Origin: Asterella californica | Lineage: Eukaryota > Streptophyta > Marchantiopsida > Marchantiales > Aytoniaceae | Assembly (NCBI GenBank): GCA_036924285.1 | Contig: JAYKYS010000010.1 | Location: forward strand, 9,238,001 to 9,302,000 | Reading direction: 5' to 3' | Length of the DNA stretch: 64,000 nucleotides | In this document: positions 42,401-55,776 of the stretch, one piece after another | How the letters are laid out: each line of letters starts with the position of its first letter | How positions within the stretch are numbered: position 1 is the first letter of the stretch | Notes under the pieces: generated by a model | Databases searched by the model: none | Told to the model about the DNA's origin: nothing | What the model saw: only the letters and a program-made list of their open reading frames with translations | Program-made: the position numbers and the translations under genes

Positions 42401-45400
42401 AGTTGTATTTCAAATCATGATCTAATAACCGAGTCTGTATAATAATACTCAATATTTCTCCTCGGTATTCTTCTCATGTTCATTAGAAACTCAAAACCAT
42501 TTGCATCTATCTATTGTGTGTGATGATGTCGATCGTTGTACAGTTTTGCATTGTCCTGAAAATATAAAAAATAACTACGGAACAAATAGAAGGGATGTGT
42601 GGAGAAATGAAATATAGAGCAGGGTGGGAAAAAGATTATAGATGGCAATAGTGTTTGAGTTTTCTACACATCCCACAATTTCACAACTGCAAGTTTTCTA
42701 CTTTTTCCGATCATCACTCAGCAGCCTTCATTTGTCTTTGTGATCCTTGAGGTCTTCAAGCCAGTCAAGAGCGTTCTATCATTTGACAGCAAATTAGGAT
42801 GGTTTTATGTGATGAATGGATCGTGATGAAATCGCTTTCAAGAGCTTCGGATTGGGAGTAAAGTGGAGATCAAACACAAAGCTTTTAGATTTCAGATTTT
42901 GTGTTTTGACCTATAGGTGATGTTTCCATGCTGGTTGATAGTCAGCTCAGATTGGGATCAAGAGGTAGTCCATGGACCAAAGACTTGCCTAATGAAAATT
43001 AATAGAGCTAGCAATGTGCATTGGAGATGCATTACTAGTCCAATGTCACAACATTCAACGAGCAGTAGTGAAGCAACATATAATAGAGCTGTTCAATACT
43101 ATTGATTTGTCACATGTCGATTATGTGTCATTAGAAGCTATAGATGACAAATTTCTATGTATTCCAACTTGCGAGCAGTGTGAATAGTTCTATGGAGAAC
43201 AAACATCCATAGTTTTTTGCTATGATAATCAACCATGGGTACACAGACATGTTAATCTTATGTCGATATGACTCGAGGGGTTCAGTAACTAATTCTGTTA
43301 AATGTATATGTAAGTAAAATATGATATTTTATACAAAATAAGAAAATTTCAGAAACTTATTTTTGTGAAAATAATATATTTTATACCTCTTTTTTGTTTG
43401 AAGTAAAAAAAAGTTCTAGAAAATACAAAAGTGTTATTTTCATTTAATTTATCTAGTACATCTTTTATATACTAAATGAAGAATAAAATAAGTATTTGAT
43501 TTATAACTTGACTCGCATGTGATATGGAAAAATAGATCAAGGAGAACCTCCGTGCGACATGAGTATTCTTGTGCAACTATGGATGTTCTAACATTTCTAA
43601 AAAATACTTTACGCTACAAGAAGGTATGTCACACTTGTGTTGCGGCTGTTCCAGACTTCTCTTTGAGATATCTTTACAACTCATAATCCATGACAAGTGT
43701 GGTGTGTTAATATAAAGCCACAATCATGAGACTTTCCGAAGGGATTGTGACTTTATTCTGATAAATCACATTGTAAGAGACTTATGTACCTTAAACCACA
43801 TATGCCATTTATAATGATATATAAGAAATTTGTCTTGCACTAACATCCAGTGAATAACCATCATAGATCCAGCTCTTGCTCTTGACATTATTATGAATAA
43901 TTTTCCGAATAGTTATCTTATGAAGTGATTATTATTTCCAGAATAGTTTCACATAGAAATATGAAAATCATCTTTAACGTAAGCTTGTCAAATAAATAAA
44001 CTTTAGTTCTTGGATTGTCACAAATGTATGCAATTTAAAAGGAGATATGATCATTTAAAGTTTTAAGATTTTGACAGACTATTATGATGGCAAAGAAATG
44101 CTAACTGCCAACGTGACATTTTCTGACATCTCCATGGTGATTGGAGTAACACTTGATTTGATTGTATCTTGAGTTGGAAGTTACGGTGATGTACTGGATT
44201 CCATAATTTCTTGGTTGCATACCAACCTGAATACAGGACTAAACGATAAGTCGCCAGATACACTCAACACAACATTAGAAACTTGGTAAAGCGTTGTCCT
44301 CATTGACAAAGAATTGAGAAGTATGCAAACCCGCTCGGAATCTAGTAAACGACCTCATAGTCTCAAACATACTACTGTTCGTTGCAAGGCTTCATGAGAA
44401 TTAGAATGACTGCTTCAATGCTACTCAAACTGTACGAAGTTCACTGCTCTGCATTTCTGGGTGGATGAAGTTTTCGCGACAGAAAGTCCACAGTTCTCTA
44501 TCATAACTGAGATATATTTTCTAGCTTAATTTTTTGTGATCAAATTGACACTAACACAATGCCTCAGTTCGGAGTGGATGACACATGTGTGTCATTTGGT
44601 GGAGTCGCATGATAGATATTTCGCTTATATGTTTGAGGTGGAAATGTTTACACAGACGAGCAATTTATTAGCAATATATAAGATGAGTCTCAGAAGAAAG
44701 AATGGGTCATTTATTCTCAGACGTTGTCAAGCTGCCGGGTTTTCAGCTAGAGCTTTCTGTGTTTCTGGATTTTTGGTACATTTTAAAGCTTTTTTGTTCT
44801 TCGTAGCAAAAAGTCTCTTTTCTGCACGTAATAAGTCATTTTTCCTCGTGTTCTTGTGCGATATTTGGGTATCAAGTTTGTGCGATATGTATTAACAACT
44901 CTTTTTCAAGGAAAAAGAAGGGGAAAAAATAGTTTGTATGCACGAAACATTCAGACCTACAAATTTGGAAAAGGTTGCAATTGGTTTATGGAAAGTAAAG
45001 AGACTCTCGCAATCGTTTACCTCTAGAGGTATTAGTTTCCTATCCCATAGAATTCCCATGAACGAATATTTTTACTTTGGCCATTTCACAAATCTCACTA
45101 AAGCCTTCGAATCCTAAACCCTTATGTCGCATAATGAATCAAGTAAATAATAAACTTGTATGAGATTTGTTGATCACTCGATGGCATGTATCATTCTGTT
45201 TTTTCTATGCACTTGCAAAGCTAAAATTTCAACATAGCATATGCAAGATAACAATGCAATTCTGTTGTCATTTTCTGCTTTGACTTCACATGCTATGTAA
45301 GTATTTATTCCTATGCTCTTCACTTTCACTTATTGTTGTACCAAACAATAACCAAATGCGTATCACCTTGTTATACATACTTATCTCTCCACAAAAGAAA

Positions 45401-47999
45401 AAATAGCATTTTTGGTCTAGTTGATTAATGACCAAATCTTTCAAAAAAACAATTTAGTTATAAATTAAAGTCTTTGCATATTCACTTCTTCCATCTTAAA
45501 TATATATCCCGATGAAAAAAAGATACATCGCAATGCAATGGAATTGCGAAGCTATGAATTTGTTACAACTCATAAAGTGAACATACATAGCGAAAAGCGA
45601 ATGAATATTTTTTAAATATTGTATATGTGAAGTTTAAAGCAGAAACGAACCACTATTTCAAAAGTTCGGTAATCTTTAGGGTGGTTCTTTCCAGATCGAC
45701 AGTTAGCTATACTAATGCATAGCAACACCCAGAAAGCAATATTACAGCATGTTAGCATGTTGTTCTTTTGTGGACAGAAGGGAATACTGAATCTAAACGA
45801 AAGAAAAGATGGGAATAACGTGTGTAGTGGCCCCTACCATTATCTTCAGACTGTGGTGCTAATCAGATCAGAAGAAGATAAGAAAAAGTTCTCTAGTTTT
45901 TCAAGCTCATGGAAAAACAGAAGAAGAACATTCTCTTCCTTTGTAAGACACAGATTTTCCATGAGAACTGGAACTCACCTTGACGGTAAAAACCTGCAAG
46001 TGTGTGTATTTGACTGAATCAATCAATCAGATACGCGTGTGAAAAAGTTGTCCAAAAACATTCCAAGATAGTTTTCGAGTGGACCATTTCCAGCACCCAG
46101 GAGCTAATCATTGCAAACCTCTTTTTCCGTCATAAACTCTGACACTATTTCTCATTCAAGTTTTGTTTACAGGAAATCTAGTCTTTCTGTTTGTGTTTCC
46201 AGCACGAGAATCGAGAAATATTTGTTGGGCGTTCCAAAAAGGCTTAGTTTATGTAGTGGTCTAGATGGAAAGTCTGTAAGCTTGGTGTACGTCAAGAGAA
46301 GAGAAGTCAATCATCGCTAGAAGATGTAAGAAAGACAGTCTTACACAGGAATAATAAATATAAAATATCCATAGTAAACAACAGTTGACTTGTTTAAAAG
46401 TGATGGAACTTTTAATATAATGTATACCTTACCATTAATACAATACACCGACCGTATAAACTAGTTTGTATACTTGATACTTGCTTCTACTGCTTAATTT
46501 TCTGAAGGACACCAACTTACTATGTATTACTTCACTGTACTCTACTCAGAAAAGAAAACAGTACTTTATAAAAAGGCTCGCGGTGTAATTTACCAATTAT
46601 TGCTCAGTTCGTTCAATTTATAAACAAATCTGTGTTCTCCATAAAGAAAGAAAAAGTGTAAGAAATATGTTCAGATTTTCATCTTAAATCATCATGTGAC
46701 CAACAGGCAAAAGTGCAAACATCTCGAACTTTGGAAGAGATTATTGTTCGTAATAAGTGGTAACCTGCCATTTCATGTTCACTAATAGCATCTCCACCGG
46801 GGCACTGTAAATGCCTTACACACTAAACTATCCGGTAATCAGTCGTTACTTTGGCGTGCTGTGTGATAAACGTAGCATGTATATAAATGTGTCGTGTACG
46901 TCCCGGTAAATATCCATGCTACATGTTGAGCGAATTAGCAAAACTCACGTGATATAACATTTTCCCATGCTCGTATATGGTTTTAGAGAAGACCGAGAAC
47001 GGGATCTTCTTGGGCCGTTTCCAGTGTTCGAGTTGCGAAGCTTTAACTCACTGAAACCTCTGGAAGGGGAAGGTACGAGCTAGGGGGAGCTGGGTTTAGC
47101 AACTTTAGCCTACCAACAAGCTGAAATTAGGATACTGAGTAAGTGATACAGAGGGATACTGCTCAGTTAGCCAGTCGGAGGTAATGTTGTTTAGAGATCG
47201 TTTTTCACTTTGTAATCCATCACCCCTTTCTTCGCATCTTTCAATTAGTCTCTATTGATAGGAAATTCATAATCTAATCTTATTTTGTCACATCAGCAAA
47301 ATGTAGGTAAAAGAACATGGCTAATATGATAAAAACTAAAGAAAAATATATTTGGAAAGATTATGCTATATGTGCAAAAATATAAAAAGATCAAGGAAAG
47401 TTGAAAGAAGAAGGAAATCACAGTTAACTGTTAGTGCTAAGTGTTGGCTTTTGTGTGAAAATAATCTTGCTTGATCAGAGCCAATGGTTGTCAATGAATT
47501 AACTTGCTTTTTCATCAATTCTACTTTTGTGTCATTTATTTAAAATACAAGTGTCACAAAGTATATGTCTTGTTGGAAGTTGATAAAGTTGCCCGAGATG
47601 CATCTTCAGAATTCTTACAAATTTTAGTTGATTAGCAGGTCGCAACATGTTCATTTGTATGACTCACGTTCATGTTCACAACTATGTGAACACGACCACG
47701 CGTCAGCTGCTGATCAATCGGAACGTTGGATCTGAACTTTTCATGGGTTTACAGTTTACTCCCTTGGTCACGCATTGAAGGTGACCTCACAAAGGCTCAT
47801 ATCGCACTTCTTCTGCGGTTTTCACAGGACCCTCCGGAATCCGGATGCGTCCGACATTTTCCGTTAAGCTGAATTTGCCGATAATGTCAGGTTGGCTGCC
47901 GAAGCACAAACGGATAATACCGGTCGCAATTTCTCAACGCTGGAGTAATAACAAAAGATAATAACAACCGGATCTGGGTTTTGTCAGGATAAGTAAGCA
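42401..47999. other. Long uncharacterised AT-rich region
   Basis: No recognised gene or element. 43300-43520 is very AT-rich. Frames at 44536-44895 (119 aa), 45715-46017 (100 aa) and 46111-46320 have no motifs and look like chance frames or decayed sequence. Confidence 0.45.
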
Positions 48000-48400
48000 A
48001 AGAGAACAAATGTCGTATTCATTTATTACGAGTATACTGTATAACTTTTGTTCCGCTGTTGAAGCCTGCGGTACGGTGTGGGGAACTATTACTCTATGCA
48101 GCAGGTCACTCAACCGTCATTCTTCCACCTGCAAATGTAAGTCCACCGCACACATTTATTACTTTCCCACCACAGTGGAGACTTCTCCGGACTACCGCCC
48201 ACTTTTCGCCGCTTTCGCTAAATTCCGGGTCCCGAAATCAGCGAAAACTGGCCGATTTGAACGCGGCGTAGCATACGCTCCTATTCGACGTTTCTTTTCC
48301 TTTCTTCTTCTTTTTGTCAAAGCGAGAAGCGGGTCCTATACGACGTTAACGCCTGAAGGGAGGGGGGTTTAGGCTTTAGGCTTTAGGCTTTATCCTAGTT
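48000..48400. other. Relatively GC-richer segment ending in a short TTTAGGC run
   Basis: 48050-48300 has more CG dinucleotides than its surroundings, and a 120-residue frame (48010-48372) of uncertain meaning. It could be a promoter or 5' region of an unrecognised gene, or old repeat DNA. I cannot support a gene call. Confidence 0.25.
48368..48388 (+). repeat. Three tandem TTTAGGC units
   Basis: Three exact TTTAGGC copies followed by a partial TTTA. The unit is one base away from the plant telomere unit TTTAGGG. Too short to be a telomere. Confidence 0.8.
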
Positions 48401-50785
48401 CCGAGTAATTTGGAGCATGCTTTGGAAGTATGGACTCTGGAGATCAAAGGAGCGGACGATCCTGTCTAAGGATGATACGGTCTGGTCACTCCTCTGGTCT
48501 GGTTCTGTTGGGTTCGGTTGTAAAAAGTGTTCGGTGATTATGTTGGATATAAATAGATAATGATTGATGAGAACCATGTGATTAGAAGGAGATCCCCATC
48601 GGAATTCCCATCATAGAACTTTTGTCTTTTCCCATCAAGAAGCTGCTGATGAAAAGAAAAGACTATCCTGACTATGGTGCTAGATGATGATGATTTCGGA
48701 AGAGAAGGCAGAAGATACATATAACAAGACACCAAAAGTATCCCGCAGATCTCTATCTGTATGTTTTGTGGTTGAGAGAGTTCTGAACGCGCGTTCACCA
48801 CCCGGAAAACATTAGTTAAAGTATCATCAGGCTGCGGAAAGTCACGGGCAGGAAACAGTAAGGTAGCGGGCAGAGGACAAAATATCAGTGTTACGTATAG
48901 GGTAATGTACTGACTGCAGCGGACTTAGGAACGTAAGCACATTGCGAGAGCGGCTTATGCATGTAAGTGATTGCTCGAGTGCGTGGTTTACGTTACTTAT
49001 AAGTATATCAATGTGCATTAGTTTACATAAGACACATTATAAGAATTTTAGCTCGTGTTTGTGATTCTATGTCGTTTGCTCGTGACATTATGCTGCTCGA
49101 TGAAAATTTTACCAGTGTTTTATGTTACGATGATATATCTAATGAGCGCAATCAATCTTTCAGCTTACGGGCTTACATGCATAAGTTGTCCTCGAGCAGC
49201 GGCTTAGACTCGTAAGCTCATTACGAGCAAGGCCTTGCGTTACACATAAAATATTCAAGAACATTGTGCAGAGCAACGTAAAATAAAAGCCAGAGAACAG
49301 TATTTCAACCACGAGCTTTCCACCGCAGAAAACCGTACCCGATGGTGTGACTTACAAGCATAAGTCACTCTCACCAGAATCGGTTTAGACTCATAAGCTC
49401 ACTGCGTGCAGTACCTTCCGCCACACGTTTCTTTCCGGTTACGGGCATGTTCTTGTTAGCGTCTGCAGACGAAAAGCTTCACGCTGTAAGACGGAAGCTT
49501 TCATGTTAGTACTTAGTTAAAAAGCCAGAATTTCCTCTACTTGACAAGTCTTATAGTGTAATAAAAAGATAAGAAACAGAGTTACTAAAGACAGTCGTTC
49601 CTTTTCTAGTATCGATATAACCCGATCACTGTAAAAAAACCTATACTGATCATCCCGACCAGCGCTCCCGTAGATTTTTGAAACGGTCCGGGGATTTTCC
49701 GGATGTATTTGTAAAGAGCCATACATATATTAGAGAGAGAGGAAGAGAGAACCACGGCTCTATGTTTTCTGCTCTCCCACTGTACTCCCCGAGACAATTT
49801 GTACGTCGAGAGGAGTTCCCGGTCTGACGGGAACCTCTAATCACGTTCTCTTTGAACTTTTTGCCCTTTAATCCTCTCCGAATGAAACCTGCACCATAGT
49901 TTGATCTCACCAAAACAACTCAAATTGAAGCCTCTCTCTTTCCTTGCTCTCCATAAGATCACGCAACCCCTTAGACAAATGAACAATGATCTTTAAGGTA
50001 GAAGGCCTTAGGGTTTATCCTCTCGTATCCTCCACTCGAGTTTCCCACTTTACTCACCATGATCCATCATCCATTTGGCAATCATCAAGCGCATCTTCTC
50101 CTTTTGACTCATCACTAGTCAGCCGTCACCAGCCAGGAAGGCTTTTTGTCTTTTGACCTCCTATCAGTAGTTAGGTCACACTTGTCGACCTTCTATTGTT
50201 TGATACTCACCTGTCGCACCTCGTGACTCCTCCTACCAGGTTAGTGATGCAATTTGACCTATTGGTACATTTTGCCTTCTGACTTTCATAGAAGGTTAGA
50301 GATACAAGATGACATACTTAGCCAATAGACTCATACCTACTCCTTATTAAATAATCATATGCTTCAACCATAAAATATCTACATAAAGGTTATTTAGCAG
50401 AAAGTCTTCCATCTATCACAATATATGTCTTCTAGAAGGTATAAATTGTCTTCTAACAAACAATCAGATGTTTTAATTTGTAAAATATAGAATCATGTGG
50501 GCACACAAGGAGGAGTATTGCGAGGGGTTGAGATGATGGAGTTCTAAGTTTCTTTTTATTATCTCATGAGTAGAGGTAGTGCTCGTCCTCTCGTTGGAAA
50601 ACATCACTCAGTTGGAGTTTTAGGAGGAGGATTTTTCATGCAATCTTCTCTAATTCGAATATGCAGTTTGAGCCTTCGCTTTGGTCTAGGTTGGACCTTG
50701 TCTTGTTGTGGATCGACTTTATCTGAAAATCTATTTTTGATATTTATCATTATCGTTCCAAAGATGTTCATAAAACTAAAAATCA
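48401..50785. other. No recognisable gene; degenerate dispersed repeats at 48900-49430
   Basis: Three loosely similar blocks (near 48915-48985, 49163-49250 and 49345-49425) share words such as CATGCATAAGT, GGTTTAGACTC and GTAAGCTCATT. The rest holds only short unassigned frames on both strands. Confidence 0.35.
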
Positions 50786-51099
50786 GCACAACTTCAGATC
50801 TTCACTTTCATTAAATCAACCAGTAGACCTCGTTATCAGCTTTCCATGGACACTTCATCTACTTCATTTGGACGCCTAGTGGTGAAGTTACGAGACTCGA
50901 AAGATGGGAAAATCAAGTTAGGCCCTAGCTTACGGACTTTTTGCACAACTTCGGATCTTCACTTTCATTATATGAAATAGTAGAGCTCATTGTCAACTTT
51001 CCATGGGCACTTCATCTACTTCATTTGGACGCCTAGTGATGAAGTTACGAGGTTCGGGAGATGGGAGATGCGAAAATTAAGCTAAGCTTTAGCTTACTA
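50786..51099 (+). repeat. 157-bp tandem duplication
   Basis: Units 50786-50942 and 50943-51099 share GCACAACTTC, ATCTTCACTTTCATT and CACTTCATCTACTTC. A few substitutions separate them, so the duplication is not recent. Confidence 0.85.
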
Positions 51100-52441
51100 T
51101 TGCTGACTGGGTATTTGAGGTTCCTGGCGCTATACTAAAGACGCAAGAGGTCTGCTTGTTCATTATCTGTGGAAACTTTCACGTATAATGAAAGTTTTCA
51201 CAGCTTAAGAGACTAGCTTGTTTCTACGATTTGTTGATGAATGCTTTGAGAAATTGAGAGGTTCAATGCATGCACGCAAGATGTCATTGGATTCAGATCT
51301 GTGCAGGCTACGCGTTGGTTAAGACGGTTCATGAAGAGACGGATCGGCAAATATGTTCTAAGAGAAATTAAGACACAGAGAAAGAGTTTGGAGTGCTTCA
51401 ATGACATGCGAAGGAGAGTTGGACCGTTCGAGACGTTATTGAGTCCAAACTTGCTGTCCTTGGATCCATCGGGATCTGAACGCCGAGTTCTTCAGGAAAT
51501 TGAAGATGATGAAGTTTCATCAGACGATTGGGAGTTCTGGACGAAATTGGCTCGCATGGAAACGCTTACGTCAATTTTTCGTCGTCTGTGACCTAAGATT
51601 GGGTTGTTCTTCGCGATCAGTGAGTCAAGTTCTTCGTTCTTGGTGCCTAGACGATCAGAGAATCTTCACCTACGCTAGAGAAGACCGTATGTGGATTGGA
51701 TTGTTGATTTGGGTGTGGTGAGCGAGTTTGAGCAGTAGGGAGTCGATTTACGTTAGTTTTTTACTTTCTACGATCAAATTTCTTGCGTGGTTTCGTGAGG
51801 AGAACTCCAAACAACTTGTTTGGAGTCTTGTTGGGTTCATGATAGTTACATCTACCTACCAGAGAAGACGGACTAGGCGATTCGTTTGGACGGTGTGCGT
51901 GATTCTAAGTCGCATGAAGGAGTTTTTGAAAGTTTTCTCACCTATGATCGAAAATCAGCGATACCTCGGCTATCGGGAGTCAGATTTGGGATTTCTTCGG
52001 ACCAATGGAGTCAGGAAGGAAGACCTTATTGACATCTGAAGACGATTTGATGAAAGAAGAAAGTTTTTAGATAGATTTTTTTGGTTCCTTCGTTACGGTT
52101 TTCGTCCTTTTGAGTTCGTTAGAGTTCTAGTTGGTTATGTACAGCTTGTGGTAGCTAGCTTTAGCTAAAGGTTTGTACATGGACGTTGTTTGGACTTGGA
52201 TTTGAATAGTGTGATATTGGTGCAGCTCTCTTTGTTAGCAAATGGATGTTTCTTTTGCTTTGAGCTACACTTCGGTAGTTTTGAGTTTAGATTGAGATTC
52301 AAGGACTCGTTTTAAGGAGTTTTGATGCAGATTACAGACCGCTTTGGATGTTTCTCAGTTTTGTGTTCTTAGAGAGAAAGAACCGATAGTTTATATAAAT
52401 TGAGAGTTGATATATACTACGACGCTCGTTCTCGAGCTTGT
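51100..52441. other. Uncharacterised; broken plus-strand frames
   Basis: Plus-strand frames at 51301-51591, 51500-51721 and 51728-52039 are positively charged and consecutive, suggesting a decayed coding stretch. No domain is recognised. A LINE 3' portion or LTR leader is possible. Confidence 0.25.
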
Positions 52442-52580
52442 TTTTCTCTTTCTTGTTTCTTTTCAGCACACGATATCTCCACAGCCAAGAACCTCACATT
52501 TTCTTGGACAGTTTCTCTCTTTCTTGTCTCCATTCAGCACATAGATATCTCCACAGTTATGAACCTCACATTTTCATGGA
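52442..52580. repeat. Imperfect tandem duplication of about 69 bp
   Basis: Two copies share CTCTTTCTTGT, ATTCAGCACA/TTTCAGCACA, ATATCTCCACAG and GAACCTCACATTTTC. It lies at the end of the LINE remnant. Confidence 0.8.
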
Positions 52581-52599
52581 CAACCTTCACACAATCCGA

Positions 52600-53089
52600 T
52601 ACTACAACGTGATCATGTTGAGGTCTCTCATGAAGATCCACTGTCTGTCCTCGGCAAGTACCTCTGTCATTTGTTGTCAAAGCCTGCATCTGTCCAATGC
52701 ATTGTTAGTAGCATACACAGACAATGCCTAGTTTGAACCCCTCAATCCATCGATATGGATCCACAATCCTCTATTTGCACATAAGCTTCCATGGTTAGAA
52801 ATAAGTTGCAAGATGTGAAGAAAGGACTAGGGCGATTCCACCTTTCTCTGCTCTGACATTTTCCATTCCGGATTGCGTGACGATTGTCAGTAGCAAGGAA
52901 TGAGAAGACAACTCCATGGGACCAAATGTATTGAGGGAGGAATTTGAGTTGTGTCTCCTTGACTTTGTGCTCCTAAATGACCACCACGTCCGGTTTGTGT
53001 TGTAGGTTGGTGAGGAAATCCTTCAGCCGTGTTTTGTTTTCTCTTCTGTTAAGCCCTCTAACATTGTAGGTGAGGACCGAGAGCTTCAT
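52600..53089 (-). pseudogene. LINE (L1-type) ORF2 endonuclease remnant
   Basis: Read on the minus strand from ATG at 53087-53089: LSVLTYNVRGLNRREN, then LKDFLTNLQHKPDVVVI, a stop where QEHK is expected, and EHKVKETQLKFLP. This is the N-terminal apurinic/apyrimidinic endonuclease of L1-type LINEs. Stops follow, and the remnant fades near 52600 before the RT domain. Confidence 0.8.
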
Positions 53090-54740
53090 CTTGCAGACTC
53101 ACATAAGGGAAGAGAGTTAACAGCGAGAGGAGTTCTTTTTCCTAGGGAGATCAAGTTTCCTAGGGAGGAGGTGAGATGTGTGTCCTTGCTGCTGGACCTT
53201 TGGTTTTTTGGACTTGTGCTCCAAAGGAGGGAGATCTTCCTCAAGGTGTCATTTTCTTTTCGGAGTGACTTGTTTCCTCGTCTGGTTCTTGATCTCTTTG
53301 ATTCTCGTTGGTCCATGTGGACTAGGTAGAATGTCTCTTGCTACTGGAACATGGATGGGTTTCATTGGGATGAATGTGTCTTCAGCAATCTGCTATGAGG
53401 AAAGACCAACAGTGACGCTTTTGAAGTGTGATCTTCCTCGAGTACTTGATTTGCTTTTCTGCGTGGTGCTAATCGATGTGGAATTGGAGACTGTTTTTTT
53501 CTTGGGGGTGCTTGCAATACCACGAGTGTAGAGGCAAGCACCTAGGATTTCTTTGGCCTTGTCTTCTGAAGCATCTTGTATCAGTTGGAGTGGTGGCCCT
53601 TCTGCTGAGGAAGCTGCTTCTTGAGCAACTTTTGCTCAGTGTATCGCCCTTGTCCACTTTTGGCTATTCCGTGTAGACGATGAGGTATTTGAGGAAGAGT
53701 TGCGAGGTGAAAGAAAAAGTTAAGGTTGTGGGTATCCTTTTCTCCACTGTTGTTGTTTGTGTGCTTCTTCCTATAGTCTTCTGTCCTTGAGCTGAATCTG
53801 AGTCGTTTGGGTGTCTGTGGGTGCACAAATTGTGGCATGGTGGTGCAGAGGTTTACCAATTGGTTGCAAAACTGGATCTTATCCCCGGATGGTGTGGGTT
53901 AGGTCCCTATCCAAAGTGGAGGTTGTTCTATGTGGCTACCAAGCAATCCTCAACCTTGTGTAGGACCGACTCGCAGATGAAACAACGTAGGTGGAGGCTT
54001 TCATAGTCAAGTTAGATTCTTTGTTCGAAGTTGGAGTTGATGGAGATCATCAGCGACGTGAAGAAGGAATTTCTAGGTGTTTCGACGATGACCTTCAACC
54101 TTCAAAAAGAGCCTTCTTTGACTAACACCTTGTGTAGGACCGTCCTCACCCGTTGGAGCAGACAGTCTACAAGATTGTAGATGAGTTGGTTTGCTCGGTT
54201 CACCTGTACCATGATGATCTGTTTGAGAGCAGTTGGTCATTTAGCATCAAAAGTGGGCGAGAAGTTGTTTATTGCTACGAAGGTGTCGTTGCAATGCAGT
54301 GGAGAGTCGCGTAATAATCATCTGTATGTGTGTTGCGTCTTGTCTTCCTCTACCTTGAAGAGGTGGAGGTCATTTTCCAGCGGCTCTTGGTACACCGGCC
54401 GCTGTTTGTTGTGTGTCCAGTTATATTGATCCAGCCAATTCCTTGTAGTCTCCTCTTCGAGTTTATCTTGGAAACTTAGAACCAATCGGCACGAGTAAGT
54501 ATCCAACACTTGTTCTGCAATGTTGCTCTGTATGTTGACTCTCACCAGCCCTTTATGTATGGGTACCTCATGTCAGTTCGCGGTTGAGTTCAGAGGCAAT
54601 TCATCTGCTCCGAAGATGGTATAGTATGGAAGCAGAACATTGTTTTCTTTCCATTCTGACATGTGTCCTTGTGAGTCATGTGTACCTTGAGGACCTTAAG
54701 AGCACTAATTTTGTTGTTTTCTCAATACTCATCTCGGTAG
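53090..54740 (-). pseudogene. LINE (L1-type) ORF1 remnant with zinc knuckle
   Basis: Upstream of ORF2 on the same strand. Fragments include KVEEDKTQHTYR (54318-54545 frame), NRANQLIYNLVDCLLQRV and a CX2CX4HX4C knuckle, CFICESVLHKVEDC, near 53943-53985, preceded by an L1 ORF1-like YESLHLR segment. It is broken by stops and frameshifts. Confidence 0.7.
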
Positions 54741-54775
54741 AACAAAGATGGTTCAACTCCACCTCGGGTAACATG

Positions 54776-54870
54776 AGAAAACAAACGAGAAAAGAGAGAG
54801 AGAGAGAGAACGGAAATTGAAGAGAGAGAGAAATAAAATTTAGAAAGAAAGAGAAAAAGGGGAGAGGTGT
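54776..54870 (+). repeat. GA-rich low-complexity tract
   Basis: Runs of GAGAGA and AAGAAAGAGAAA. On the minus strand this CT-rich tract lies just upstream of LINE ORF1 and could be part of its 5' UTR. Confidence 0.7.
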
Positions 54871-55776
54871 GGAAGCGGGAGGTGACAGAGGAGAAGATTG
54901 GATTAGACGGAGGTGTGGTGAGAGAGAGCATGGCTCAGCGTTTGCAGCAGTGAGCAGGAGTGAGATGACAGGAGGCGCGAGTGAGAAAGTGAAACACCTG
55001 ATGGAAATTCTCTTCCATTAGGCTAAATCAGAAAGAGAAATTGGATATTGTGAATGTTGAGAGAAATACGTTCCTGTTGCAGTAGAAATCAGAGACTGAG
55101 GATGTCTTTGTTGAGAGTATTTGATCTGGAGGTCCAAGGAATGCGTTTCTTTCCTTAGAAGGTTCTTATGGAAAAGAAACTCAAGTTGAAATTTTGAGAT
55201 TCAAGTGAGGAGAATAGATAGTTGGGAGCGCCTTGTCGAGGCCAACCCAACACATGTTATCTTGATTGATTTGGACTTGAGAGCTCGAAATTCTGGTTGT
55301 TTTTCTGTCACAAAAGATAGAAGACAAAGAAGACGATTTGTCTTCTATACATTTTCTAGAGAGAGGTCGACTCCAAACCAGTGAGTGATTGTGTGAAAAG
55401 GTGAAAGGGTAGCATGGCTTCTAGAGGGACATATCCTATCTTCGTTTCAGAATGACTGCTTATGCCACTTGCGGGTGTGAAGGTCTTTTCAGAGAAGGCT
55501 GAAGAGTTGAACTTGTCTTTCCTTCTGTGACAATGATGATGTTATAGTGGAGATCTGTGAATGAGGTTTGGCAAGGCAGTAAGTCTGCATCTCTCGGCTC
55601 TAGTAAGAAATAAATGAGAGGTCGATTCAAGAGATGGATATCAGTCATAGGGCGGAAGGCTTATCATCGTCTAGAAGAAAAAAGAGCGATAGTGTTGACT
55701 AATAAAGGGATGTTGAAGAATGAGATTAACGGAAAGCTTGATTAGCTCTCCCAAATACCATAAGAACGGTTGAAAG
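54871..55776. other. No recognisable gene
   Basis: Only short unassigned frames on both strands. Confidence 0.4.

Noticed and set aside
44536..44895. 119-residue plus-strand frame as a candidate gene
   Set aside because: No domain, ordinary for chance in AT-rich DNA, no neighbouring exons recognised.
48368..48388. Possible telomere or chromosome end
   Set aside because: Only three units, interstitial, and the unit differs from TTTAGGG; the sequence continues normally on both sides.
51301..52039. Consecutive charged plus-strand frames that could be a host gene
   Set aside because: No start context, splice pattern or recognisable domain; the frames change three times. Kept only as an uncharacterised stretch.
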